Shown: one piece after another, positions 34,772 through 43,288 of the stretch
How positions within the stretch are numbered: position 1 is the stretch's first letter
How the letters are laid out: each line of letters starts with the position of its first letter
From: Planctomycetaceae bacterium
GTDB taxonomy: Bacteria; Planctomycetota; Planctomycetia; Planctomycetales; Planctomycetaceae
Direction: 5' to 3'
NCBI GenBank assembly: GCA_014762625.1
Contig: JABURQ010000038.1
Location: 1 to 47,678 of the forward strand
Length of the DNA stretch: 47,678 nt
The notes under the pieces: generated by a model
The model's input: the letters and a program-made list of their open reading frames with translations, nothing else
Database searches by the model: none
What the model was told of the DNA's origin: nothing
Program-made: the position numbers and the translations under genes

Positions 34772-36838
34772 TCAATTACCGGCGGTTTTACGATTTTCGA
34801 GCGATTTGAGATAATCGACGGCGATGTGAATCAACTCTTCGTTATAGGGTTCTTTCTTGAACGGGTTCTCATCGTCCTCCGTAGTGGCGTCTTCCAAAGC
34901 GTCTTCAGCCAGTTCCTCCGCTTTTTCTTCCGCTTCGCGTTCGGCTTTCAGAACCTCTTCCTTAAGAGGGATTTTGACGCGATTTTTTCGTTCGAGATAA
35001 CGATCAATCTTCTCGCTCAGTTTCTGAAAGTGTTCGCTCGAAGCGACCCGTTGCCGGCTGGCTTTGGTCAATTGTTGAATCAGCTTGTCAGTTGCGTAGC
35101 CGTATTGCTTCCGTTCCACGGGATCGACCTGATCGAACGCCATGGCGTTATCGAGAGAAGCTTCACCCAGATCGAGATGGTCGATTTGGGAGGGGAGCAC
35201 GATATCCGACTTCACCCCTTCCCGTTGGGTACTGTCTCCATTGGGACGATAGAACTGGTTGATCGTCACTTTGAGGGCACCGCTGGAATCGGAGTTCCCG
35301 AAGTTGAACAGGCTCGCGCCCACTTCCACAACGTTCTGGACCGTTCCTTTACCGTGAGTAGTGGTGTCGCCGATGACGATACCACGACCGTAGTCTTTGA
35401 TGGCCCCGGCGAAAATTTCCGAAGCGGACGCGGACAATTTGTTGGTCACGACGAGCAGGGGGCCCGAATAGACGGGGTCTTCTAGACCATCGATATCGAA
35501 GTCGTGAGACTTGACGCGACCGTTGGAATCCTTGATCTGTACGATAGGACCGTGCCCCACGAATAATCCGGAGACATCGATCGCTTCGCTCAACGCGCCG
35601 CCTCCGTTAAAGCGGAGATCGATCATGATGGCATCGACCCCACCCGCCTTGCGGAATTCCTGCAAAACACCCAGGACATCCCGGGAGGTGCTGCGAAAAT
35701 CTTCGCGTCCCGCTTGAGCTCCGCTGAAGTCGCGATAGAAGGAGGGAATGTGGATGACGCCGATGCGACCCGGATCACCGTTTGGGAACCATTCTTTGGC
35801 GTCGATGATTTGCCCGCTGACAGCGGACTCCGTCAATTCGACTTTCTGGCGAATCAGTTCGTAAACGACGCTCTCGCCTGAATCCGCTTTCTCCACTTTT
35901 AGTTTCACCACCGTACCAGCTTTCCCGCGGATGTAGCGGACGACTTTCGAAAGCTTCATCTCGACGACATCGACCCATTCGCCTTCTTCCTGGGCCACGG
36001 CAACAATTTTGTCGCCGACCTCGAGTCGTTTGTCCTTCGCGGCGGCACCGCCGGGAATGATTTTGTTAATGACCGTCATGCCGTCTTCAGACGTCAATTG
36101 AGCTCCGATCCCTTGCAGCGACAATCGCATCTGGATTTGAAACTCTTCCAGGGTCTGCGGTGACATGTAGGTGGAATGCGGATCGAAACAGTGGGTCAGC
36201 GATGAGAGATAGGTCTCGAACGTTTCGAAATCCTCCGTTTGATGCATGGTCTCTTTGAGCAGATGATAACGCTTATGAAGACGTTCGCGCGCTTCATCCA
36301 TCGGAGTCGCGTCCAGTTTCAAGCTCAGCAGGTCGAACTTGACGCGTTTGCGCCAACGCTCGTTGATCGCTTCCACAGAAGGTGCCCAATCCAGCTCGTC
36401 GCCGTCCAGAATCGCGGTTTCATCCTTTGTAAAATCGTACTCTTGATCGACGAGCTTATCGGCGTATTCCATCCGTTCATCGAGACGTTTCAAGAAGAGG
36501 TCGAAAACGTCGTAGGCAAAATCGACGTTGCCGACCTTCACCAGATCGTCAAGGTTGGTTTTGTAGGCAGAGTAGGCGTCGATATCGGATTTGAGAAAAT
36601 AGAGCTTTTGCGAATCAAGGTCGCTGATGTATTTGTTGAACAGCTTTTCTGAAATCGTGTCATCGATGCGTTTTTTGCTGATGTGATATCGAGTGATCAT
36701 GTCACAGACATTGTGAGCTGTCTGTTCATCCTTCGATTTCTCGGCAACCAGTTGCTGTGCCCCCAAGGCACACACAAACAGAATTAAAACGCTCAGAGTC
36801 AGATTTCGAGCGGTTCGTATTGATGACATTCGCTTCAT
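34772..36838 (-). CDS. C-terminal processing (tail-specific) protease
   Basis: A 688-residue S41 protease like Prc/Tsp. It has a signal peptide (about residues 12-32), then a helical N-terminal region (about 35-210), a PDZ domain (about 225-325, with PGGAAAKDKRLEVGD), and the protease core: IMIDLRFNGGGALSEAID and the Ser-Lys dyad, Ser in NKLSASASEIFAGA and Lys in THGKGTVQ. A C-terminal helical domain rich in Lys and Glu ends the protein, as in E. coli Prc (682). It trims or degrades periplasmic proteins. It belongs to the envelope-maintenance set in this window with HtrA and BamA. Confidence 0.95.
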   Translation of the reverse strand: MKRMSSIRTARNLTLSVLILFVCALGAQQLVAEKSKDEQTAHNVCDMITRYHISKKRIDDTISEKLFNKYISDLDSQKLYFLKSDIDAYSAYKTNLDDLVKVGNVDFAYDVFDLFLKRLDERMEYADKLVDQEYDFTKDETAILDGDELDWAPSVEAINERWRKRVKFDLLSLKLDATPMDEARERLHKRYHLLKETMHQTEDFETFETYLSSLTHCFDPHSTYMSPQTLEEFQIQMRLSLQGIGAQLTSEDGMTVINKIIPGGAAAKDKRLEVGDKIVAVAQEEGEWVDVVEMKLSKVVRYIRGKAGTVVKLKVEKADSGESVVYELIRQKVELTESAVSGQIIDAKEWFPNGDPGRIGVIHIPSFYRDFSGAQAGREDFRSTSRDVLGVLQEFRKAGGVDAIMIDLRFNGGGALSEAIDVSGLFVGHGPIVQIKDSNGRVKSHDFDIDGLEDPVYSGPLLVVTNKLSASASEIFAGAIKDYGRGIVIGDTTTHGKGTVQNVVEVGASLFNFGNSDSSGALKVTINQFYRPNGDSTQREGVKSDIVLPSQIDHLDLGEASLDNAMAFDQVDPVERKQYGYATDKLIQQLTKASRQRVASSEHFQKLSEKIDRYLERKNRVKIPLKEEVLKAEREAEEKAEELAEDALEDATTEDDENPFKKEPYNEELIHIAVDYLKSLENRKTAGN

Positions 36839-37064
36839 AACTTGCCCTAAAATTGGTTGAGACCGGCAGTTAGATCAATCCCTTGCTGCGCTGTCCCAAG
36901 TGTATCGGAAGTCGAAAGGTGAGGCAATACCCTTGTTGGCGGGCCAATCACTCTGACCTATCACCGTCATCCCTTTCACCTGCTTAACTACGCATAAATC
37001 CTGTCTCAGGTTGGAGAGAATCGTCGAGATTCATGAGGCTATGAAATGCTCCCCCTTCAAACCG

Positions 37065-37514
37065 TCATTTTGAGAGCACAGATTCCGAGCGAAATGCGTT
37101 TCCGCGATCGAGCAGATTCTGGTCGGAATGAGGGTGATCCCCTCCAGGATCGAGCCGGGAAGCCTTGGGCTGCATCTGATACGTGAAGCGATGGCGGTTG
37201 GTGATTTGATAGGGAAGCAGGTTGTCGGAGAAGAAATCGAGGGGAATTCGCTGGTACCAGGGAGTTTTTAAGGTGGCGGGATACGTTTGAGTTTCGTAAC
37301 CGTCCTTGATCAACGTGACTTCACGCGTTCCGTAGTAAGTGAAGTCGGCACTGACGGGAGTATAGCCGACTTCCTTGCCGTCCAGGAGAACCAGTGCTCC
37401 GGCAGGATTGGATTCGATCGTCATCCGGCGATGGACGCACCCTTGCGCACCACAGGCGAGAGCTGCGATGCACAACCCAAAGAAACGAACGCGGGTGCTT
37501 GGAGACAGGTGCAT
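37065..37514 (-). CDS. PEGA-domain lipoprotein
   Basis: A 149-residue lipoprotein. After a hydrophobic signal (FFGLCIAALACGAQGC) the Cys in AQGCVHRR is the probable lipidation site. Then comes the PEGA motif: MTIESNPAGALVLLDGKEVGYTPVS and GTREVTLIKDGYETQ. PEGA domains bind cell-envelope or S-layer-like components. I chose the ATG at 37514, preceded by AAGGA 6 nt upstream, because it begins the signal peptide; in-frame codons to 37673 were left out. It is divergent from the PP2C gene, with a perfect palindrome between them. Confidence 0.9.
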   Translation of the reverse strand: MHLSPSTRVRFFGLCIAALACGAQGCVHRRMTIESNPAGALVLLDGKEVGYTPVSADFTYYGTREVTLIKDGYETQTYPATLKTPWYQRIPLDFFSDNLLPYQITNRHRFTYQMQPKASRLDPGGDHPHSDQNLLDRGNAFRSESVLSK

Positions 37515-37662
37515 GACGTCCTTGTCGATGACCGGATTCTGAGAATTCGACGCAAGAATAGCGATCGCTCCCAAAGTTGCCAAGGTGGATCCTTCGAGAT
37601 CTTCACGGCTTCTGGCCAAATCCTCAGTTTTTCTATCGCAGATTACAGTTTTGTAACTTAAT

Positions 37663-37674
37663 ATTGGATCCAAT
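37663..37674. promoter_or_regulatory. 12-bp perfect palindrome in a divergent control region
   Basis: ATTGGATCCAAT lies 148 bp before the lipoprotein ATG and 61 bp before the PP2C ATG. The length and position fit an operator read by a dimeric regulator. A 12-bp palindrome can arise by chance, so the case is weak. Confidence 0.3.
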
Positions 37675-37734
37675 GGTTCTCACCGGAACTGCTGGTCGAG
37701 AAGTTTAACGGCGCGTTGGGCAATCGAGGCTCTT

Positions 37735-39057
37735 ATGCTATGGGAGCAGCAACTTGAATTCGCTTCCTTAAGCGATGTCGGTATGCGCCGTAAGAACAAT
37801 CAGGACAGCATCAAATCTTCGGTCGAGCAGGAGCGGGAGGATTGGGAACGCAACGGTCACATGTTTATTGTGGCGGACGGTATGGGAGGCCATGCTGTCG
37901 GTGAATTAGCCTCCAAAATTGCCGTCGATACTCTGCCGCTGACTTATAAAAAGCTGACCAGTTCCACCAACGCCGAAGCGCTTCGCGAGGCGATGGAACA
38001 AACCAACGGGACGATTTACGAACGCGGCAATCTGAATCACGACTTCAATCGCATGGGGACGACCTGCAGCGCTTTGGTGTTATGTCCCGAGGGAGCCTTG
38101 ATCGGGCACGTGGGAGACAGCCGCATCTACCGCACCCGCGGAGACCGTATCGATCAGTTGACTTTCGATCATAGCTTGCAGTGGGAGATGCTTCGCCGCG
38201 GGCAAGGCACTCCAGAAGATATCTTCATGAACCAGCCGAAGAACGTCATCACGCGTTCGATGGGGCCGGAACCGGCCGTCGAGGTCGATATCGAGGGGCC
38301 GTATCCCGTGCAGCCGGGGGATGCCTTTATCCTTTGTTCCGATGGCTTGACCAACCACGTTAGCGATGAAGAAATCGGCGTCGCCGCTGCCGAGCTTTCC
38401 TCTACCGCCGCCTGTCGTTTTTTGGTGAATCTCGCGAATTTGCGAGGTGGTACGGACAACATTTCGGTTTCGGTCATTAAGGTCGGTGCGATCCCGGAAG
38501 GGGCCACCCCGAGCACCGTTCGTCGGGGTTCTGAAGAAAACGATGAACTTGGTGGTTTGTGGCTGGGAATGGCTTGGATCGTCGCCGCGTTTTTCTGTCT
38601 CGGAACAATTCTCATTCTCACCGGCTATTATGGAACAGGCGGGGGGATTGTCGGGGGGGCCGTACTTGCCGCTGGATATTTATTGAAAAAATGGCGTGAA
38701 TCACTCCCCCCCGCTCCCATCGAAGATCGATCGCATGCGACGGTTCTCTGGCGTCCTTATCGCACCTCCCCCGCAAAACTGACTCGTAGAATTCTGGATG
38801 AAGTCGTCAGGCTTCAGCAGAGAATGGAGGAAGTGGCCCAGGAAGAGGATTGGAAGTACGATCGGGTAGGATTCGAGCGAATGTCGCAAAAGGCACACGC
38901 CTCGCTCCAGGCCAGGACTCATCACATTGCCTTCCGCTATTTCGCCGCGGCGGTGCAAATCCTGATGGACGGTTTGAAGAAGCAATCCCAGCAAAAGAAA
39001 CTCGATTCCCGCATTTTCCGCCCGGAAGAGCTTGCCCAGCAAGAGAAAAACAGCTGA
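37735..39057 (+). CDS. PP2C-type Ser/Thr phosphatase with membrane anchor
   Basis: A 440-residue protein. Residues about 5-260 are a PP2C domain with the metal-binding NNQDS and FIVADGMGGHAVGE segments, GHVGDSRIYR and SDGLTNHVSDEEI, and the final GTDNISVSVI. Next come two membrane helices (about 282-320) and a helical cytosolic C-terminal domain. It would remove phosphate from Ser/Thr targets of Hanks-type kinases, which are numerous in planctomycetes. The ATG at 37735 follows GAGG by 5 nt. The C-terminal part has no recognised domain. The next genes are the kinase/regulator pair, but these are histidine-type. Confidence 0.92.
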   Translation: MLWEQQLEFASLSDVGMRRKNNQDSIKSSVEQEREDWERNGHMFIVADGMGGHAVGELASKIAVDTLPLTYKKLTSSTNAEALREAMEQTNGTIYERGNLNHDFNRMGTTCSALVLCPEGALIGHVGDSRIYRTRGDRIDQLTFDHSLQWEMLRRGQGTPEDIFMNQPKNVITRSMGPEPAVEVDIEGPYPVQPGDAFILCSDGLTNHVSDEEIGVAAAELSSTAACRFLVNLANLRGGTDNISVSVIKVGAIPEGATPSTVRRGSEENDELGGLWLGMAWIVAAFFCLGTILILTGYYGTGGGIVGGAVLAAGYLLKKWRESLPPAPIEDRSHATVLWRPYRTSPAKLTRRILDEVVRLQQRMEEVAQEEDWKYDRVGFERMSQKAHASLQARTHHIAFRYFAAAVQILMDGLKKQSQQKKLDSRIFRPEELAQQEKNS

Positions 39058-39217
39058 GTTTCCGTCTCGCAATCCGCGTCTTGCCACGAATCCGCAATTG
39101 CTGCTACACTCCGCGTCCCGCGACTGGTTGGGATCCCCGCAAACGATCCTCCAGTCAATTTTAGAGACCCATTTTCCTGGTTGAAACCGGGGAAGAGACT
39201 GTCACGGAGGACCCGAG

Positions 39218-40801
39218 ATGCTGACAAACAGCATCCGCCGTAAGCTGCTGTTCGGGCTGTCGCTCGTTAGCCTGATTCTCATCACCCTCATGATGGGGGG
39301 AGCTTACATTCTCTGGTCCTACTCTCAAGTGGTTGACGATCTCGACCAACTTATCAGTCACGCGCCGCGGCGCGAGGTGATGCTTGATTCGGTCGTCAGT
39401 CTCAGGCGCCACCTGCAATCGCTGCTACTCGAAAATCGCAAAACCTGGAATGACGAACTGATCGCCATCCGCCGTGAAGAAATGGGACAGGACATCCAGG
39501 ATCTGCAAAATGCGACAGTGGAATTTCGGCGACGTCTGGAAAACCTGAACAAGCAGGGAGAAGCCGATCAAATTCTCTTGATGAGCCTGAGCCAGGCCGT
39601 CCGAACGATCGAAGGGCAGGCCTTGCGAGTCGATATCGCGCTGGACAACATCAACACCGACCGCTCCATCGCCGCGCAGGCGGAAATCTATCAGGGTTTC
39701 CGGAATCTTCAGCCGCTCGTCGAGGGGTTGTTCAATAGTGTCTATGAGTTGGAGGAGCCGATCGGATCCCTGAATCTCTCGCTCGACAAAGCGCGTAGCG
39801 TGTATCGCACGGGGCGCTACGTGATTCTCGCCGCTTTCATCGCGTCGGTGGTGCTGTTGGGATGGCTGATGCGGTGCGGTTATCGCTGGTTATTCAAGCC
39901 GATTCGGGAACTCTACGAAGGCTCTTCTCGCGTCGCACACGGCGATTTCAATTTTCGCCTGAATCTCGATCAGGAAGACGAGATGGGAGAGCTCGCCGAA
40001 TCGTTTAATAAAATGACAATTCGTTTTCAGGAAATCAAAAACGATCTCGACCGACAGGTCCGCGAACGCGTTAAGCAACTGGTTCGCTCCGAGCGGCTTG
40101 CGGGAATCGGATTTCTGGCCGCCGGCGTGGCTCACGAAATCAATACGCCTCTCACCGGGATTTCCATGGTCGCGGAATCGTTGATCATGCGGAAAGAAAC
40201 CCTCCTCTCGCAGATGCCGGAAGAGGATCGCGAGGACTTACTGGAAGACTTCGAAACCTTGCTGGCCGAGTCGCGACAATGCCGCACCATCACCAAAAAA
40301 CTTCTCGAATTCGCTCGCGGCGAAGGGGAAACACGCAGCGAAGTCGATCTCACCCAGGTCATTAACGAAGTGATTCATCTCGTCAGCCATCTGGGCAAGT
40401 ATCGTTCCTACACACTTACCTTCGAGCACGAGTCTCCCTGCTTCATCGAAGCCAACCGTTCCGAACTGAAACAGGTCATCCTGAACCTCGTCGCCAACGG
40501 TCTGGAAGCGATGGATGAGGGAGGAGAGTTGGTTGTCGAATTGCGCGAGGAGACCGACCAGGTGGAAATCAAAATTATCGATCACGGATCCGGCATGACG
40601 GAAGAGGTGCTGGAGCATCTGTTCGAGCCGTTTTTTACGCACGCCAAACCGGGGAAAGGGACCGGGATCGGTCTCGCCATTACTCATCGCATCATCGTCG
40701 ATCACGGCGGAACGATCGAACCGAAGAGCGACGGACCGGGGCAGGGGAGTACGTTCCACATTCATTTGCCACGGAAAAACGCCGCCCGGCAAGCGGCCTG
40801 A
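39218..40801 (+). CDS. Sensor histidine kinase
   Basis: A 527-residue kinase. Two membrane helices (about 10-35 and 205-223) bracket a helical extracytoplasmic sensor. A HAMP domain follows, then HisKA with His306 in GVAHEINTPLTG as phosphorylation site, and HATPase with NLVANGLEAM (N box), DHGSGM (G1) and GKGTGIGLAI (G2). The H-box type resembles NtrB/ZraS-like kinases that work with sigma-54 activators, and that partner is the next gene. The ATG has GGAGG 8 nt upstream. The signal sensed is unknown. Confidence 0.95.
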   Translation: MLTNSIRRKLLFGLSLVSLILITLMMGGAYILWSYSQVVDDLDQLISHAPRREVMLDSVVSLRRHLQSLLLENRKTWNDELIAIRREEMGQDIQDLQNATVEFRRRLENLNKQGEADQILLMSLSQAVRTIEGQALRVDIALDNINTDRSIAAQAEIYQGFRNLQPLVEGLFNSVYELEEPIGSLNLSLDKARSVYRTGRYVILAAFIASVVLLGWLMRCGYRWLFKPIRELYEGSSRVAHGDFNFRLNLDQEDEMGELAESFNKMTIRFQEIKNDLDRQVRERVKQLVRSERLAGIGFLAAGVAHEINTPLTGISMVAESLIMRKETLLSQMPEEDREDLLEDFETLLAESRQCRTITKKLLEFARGEGETRSEVDLTQVINEVIHLVSHLGKYRSYTLTFEHESPCFIEANRSELKQVILNLVANGLEAMDEGGELVVELREETDQVEIKIIDHGSGMTEEVLEHLFEPFFTHAKPGKGTGIGLAITHRIIVDHGGTIEPKSDGPGQGSTFHIHLPRKNAARQAA

Positions 40802-40984
40802 TTTTTTCACAACCGACGAAGTTTCGTCGCCAGACCGGTCAGATCGCGATTGTCACGATTTTGGAAATCTGATATCAACCCGATCCCGACACAGAAGTCA
40901 CTTTCACGAAGTTCAACGAAGAGAACACTTTAGTTGCAACGACCCATCGGCAAGGATGCCGACCAGTTGCCAGGGAGACAGGCA

Positions 40985-42388
40985 TTGAGTTCTTCGCCCA
41001 ATCATACATTACGCATTTTGTTCGTCGATGACGAACCGGTCATTCGCAAGTTGATGGAGAAAGAACTCCGTCGCATGGGACACGACCCGACCATCTGTGC
41101 CGATGGGCACGAGGCGATCGAGAAGCTCGACAAAAACACTTACGACGCCGTCATTACCGACCTCCGGATGCCCGAAGTGACCGGCTGGGATGTCGTCGAC
41201 CATCTCAAGCGAGTCGCCCCCGATACCGACTTCCTGATTTGCACCGCTCACGGTGACGTCGACGACGCCATCCGCGCGCTTCGCGAAGGGGCCTTCGATT
41301 TCCTCCCCAAGCCGTTGCAATTGTTCGAGGTCTCCGCCTCCTTGCAGCGTATCGCCGAGCGTCGCTCGATTGAAAACAAAGCCCTCGCTCTCGAAAAGCG
41401 TCTCGAAGCAACCGAGGGGCCGGTCCGGATGATCGGCGAAACACCGGCGATGGAGCAGGTCAAAAAACTGATCGACAAAGTCTCGCCGTCCGACACGACC
41501 GTTCTCATTCTGGGAGAAACCGGAACCGGGAAAGAAGTCGTCGCGCAACAGATTCACGCCCGCAGCTTGCGGGCGAACGCTCCGTTTGTGGCGGTGAACT
41601 GCGGCGCTCTGACCGAAACGCTGGTGGAAAGCGAATTCTTCGGTCATCGCAAAGGGGCCTTCACCGGGGCCGATCAGGCCCGCAAAGGCCTCTTCGAAGT
41701 TGCCAACGGCGGCACGCTGTTTCTCGATGAACTGGGAGAACTCGACAAATCGATGCAGGTTAAGCTGCTGCGGTTTCTGGAGTCGGGGGAAATTCGCCGC
41801 GTCGGTGAAAACGACGCCTTCCACGTTGATGTTCGCGTTATCTGTGCGACCAACTGCGATATTCAGGAAATGGTTCAGGCCGGCAGCTTCCGCGAAGACC
41901 TCTATTTCCGCGTGAATACTTTTGAGATCCACCTGCCGCCGCTGCGAGAACGACGCGAGGATATCCCACGCCTCGCGCGACATCTCGTCGCTCGACACCG
42001 GAAAGTCGCCGAGGTTCCCGAAGACGCCATCGCTCCCTCAGCGATGGAGCGTTTGATGGAACACGAATGGTCGGGCAATATTCGCGAACTGGCCAACGTC
42101 CTGCGACACGCGGTTGTGCTGGCCGGCGAGGAGCGGATTCTGGTCGAACACCTTCCCGCGTCACTTTCCGGCGATGCGGCCCAGATTGCCGCCGCTCCGA
42201 CGTTGCGTCTCGATTCTCAGCGTCCCAAAACGATGAAAGAGATCGAGATGGAGGTGATTTTCCAGGTTCTGGAGAAGCATGGCGGCGACAAGCCCAAAGC
42301 GGCGAAAGAGCTCGGCATCGCGTTGAAAACGCTCTACAACAAGCTCAACAGCTACCAGGAAACCCACCCCGACCGCATCGCGGGGTAG
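40985..42388 (+). CDS. Sigma-54 response regulator (NtrC family)
   Basis: A 467-residue regulator. The receiver domain has the acidic pair FVDDEP and phospho-acceptor Asp in VITDLRMPEV. The AAA+ domain shows GETGTGKEV (Walker A), the sigma-54 contact loop GAFTGA, and LFLDELGEL (Walker B). A Fis-type HTH ends the protein (KPKAAKELGIALKTLYNKLN). It activates sigma-54 promoters when phosphorylated by the preceding kinase. I chose the TTG at 40985 because AGGGAG lies 7 nt upstream; an in-frame TTG at 40934 has no good site. Its target operon is not in view. Confidence 0.95.
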   Translation: MSSSPNHTLRILFVDDEPVIRKLMEKELRRMGHDPTICADGHEAIEKLDKNTYDAVITDLRMPEVTGWDVVDHLKRVAPDTDFLICTAHGDVDDAIRALREGAFDFLPKPLQLFEVSASLQRIAERRSIENKALALEKRLEATEGPVRMIGETPAMEQVKKLIDKVSPSDTTVLILGETGTGKEVVAQQIHARSLRANAPFVAVNCGALTETLVESEFFGHRKGAFTGADQARKGLFEVANGGTLFLDELGELDKSMQVKLLRFLESGEIRRVGENDAFHVDVRVICATNCDIQEMVQAGSFREDLYFRVNTFEIHLPPLRERREDIPRLARHLVARHRKVAEVPEDAIAPSAMERLMEHEWSGNIRELANVLRHAVVLAGEERILVEHLPASLSGDAAQIAAAPTLRLDSQRPKTMKEIEMEVIFQVLEKHGGDKPKAAKELGIALKTLYNKLNSYQETHPDRIAG

Positions 42389-42467
42389 GGGGCTCTGTAG
42401 CGTCATTTGCGGGAACAGAGAGGTGCTTTTTCTAGCGCCGTCGCCTTTCATCTTCACGATCGCGAAG

Positions 42468-42493
42468 CGGACGCCGTTGCTCGCCAGCGTCCG
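42468..42493. repeat. REP-like hairpin downstream of the RAYT gene
   Basis: CGGACGC (42468-42474) pairs with GCGTCCG (42487-42493) around a 12-nt loop. The right arm continues CCAGCGTCCGGTTC, close to the copy at 43186-43206 in the same orientation. It is one of three related hairpins around the tyrosine transposase gene. Confidence 0.6.
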
Positions 42494-42512
42494 GTTCAAA
42501 ACCAGTTAACGA

Positions 42513-42998
42513 TCATTTTTCGCGATCCATGCGATCCTGTGCTACCTTGACGTAAATACAAATGGTCTCGAGATCGTCTTCTGAATTGATGCATTTCCAG
42601 TCGCCGCCGGTTGTCCAGACGGGACGCTCTCGAAATACATCCCACTCCTCTCGCAGAGCGCGAGTCGCATTCGCTTTCAGTTCATCACGCACCTGCTTCC
42701 CAGATTTTCCCCGAGACGTAACGACAACATGAACGTGATTGGCCCGAGCATTGACGGCCCATAGTTTCCAATGGCGACGCTCGCAATGTTTGCCACACAC
42801 CTCATTCACCGTTAGTCGTTGCGCCTCGTCGAGGCAGACAATGGGATGTTTTAAACGTTTTTGATGCCACTGCATGAGGCGTGGTTGCGGAATCTGTTCC
42901 CCCTGACGACGTCGTGTCCAGAATCTCTCGTCGCCCTGCAAATACGTCCCATAGACAGTCCAGGTGATGAAATAGGCGATGGGATCATCTGTTGCCAT
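42513..42998 (-). CDS. REP-associated tyrosine transposase-like protein (RAYT)
   Basis: A 161-residue protein of the IS200-like Y1 transposase fold. The HUH metal motif is NHVHVVV (His88 and His90), after RRHWKLWAVNAR. The C-terminal helix (ICIYVKVAQDR) could hold the nucleophile Tyr, perhaps Tyr149. It starts ATDDPIAYFITWTVYGTYL, a common opening of these proteins. RAYTs are domesticated single-strand transposases linked to REP hairpins, and three hairpins flank this gene. I start at the ATG at 42998; in-frame codons to 43115 run into REP sequence. It seems intact. Confidence 0.85.
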   Translation of the reverse strand: MATDDPIAYFITWTVYGTYLQGDERFWTRRRQGEQIPQPRLMQWHQKRLKHPIVCLDEAQRLTVNEVCGKHCERRHWKLWAVNARANHVHVVVTSRGKSGKQVRDELKANATRALREEWDVFRERPVWTTGGDWKCINSEDDLETICIYVKVAQDRMDREK

Positions 42999-43061
42999 GA
43001 GGTGAATCCGAAAAGATTGCGTTGAAGAGCGTTCGGTCGGGCCTGCTGTCATTTTACAGAA

Positions 43062-43082
43062 CCGTGGGCTAGCGCCCAGCGG
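43062..43082. repeat. REP-like hairpin, upstream copy 1
   Basis: CCG-TGGGC (43062-43069) pairs with GCCCA-CGG (43074-43082) with one bulged base at 43079 and loop TAGC. The flanks GAAC and GGCTGATT match the reverse complement of the copy at 43186-43206, so the two form an inverted pair, about 100 bp apart. Confidence 0.6.
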
Positions 43083-43185
43083 CTGATTGGGCGGAATTTT
43101 CAAGTGATGTTTCAATCTCAGTTTTGCGTATACTGTGTGAACGAGGAATCGCTAACCCGTCCACAATGCTCTACAACAAAATCAG

Positions 43186-43206
43186 CCGGAACGCGCTAGC
43201 GTCCGG
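43186..43206. repeat. REP-like hairpin, upstream copy 2
   Basis: CCGGA-CGC (43186-43194, bulged A at 43191) pairs with GCG-TCCGG (43199-43206) around GCTA. It is preceded by AATCAGCC, the reverse complement of the GGCTGATT that follows copy 1, giving a BIME-like inverted pair. The remaining gap up to 43288 holds no gene. Confidence 0.6.
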
Positions 43207-43288
43207 TTCTCGAAATTAATCACTTCACGTGCCGTCCGTCGTCTAGTTTGCGAATATGGTCACGTTGATTCTGGCTGATCTTCTGACT

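Noticed and set aside
41009-41998. 329-codon minus-strand frame opposite the NtrC-type regulator
   Set aside because: It mirrors the AAA+ gene; no domain and high Phe/Arg bias.
40934-42388. Longer start (TTG at 40934) for the response regulator
   Set aside because: No ribosome binding site, while the TTG at 40985 has AGGGAG 7 nt upstream and sits closer to the receiver domain.
42421-43210. Complete insertion sequence around the tyrosine transposase
   Set aside because: The flanking repeats are REP-like hairpins, not IS ends, and no accessory tnpB gene is present, so RAYT is the better call.
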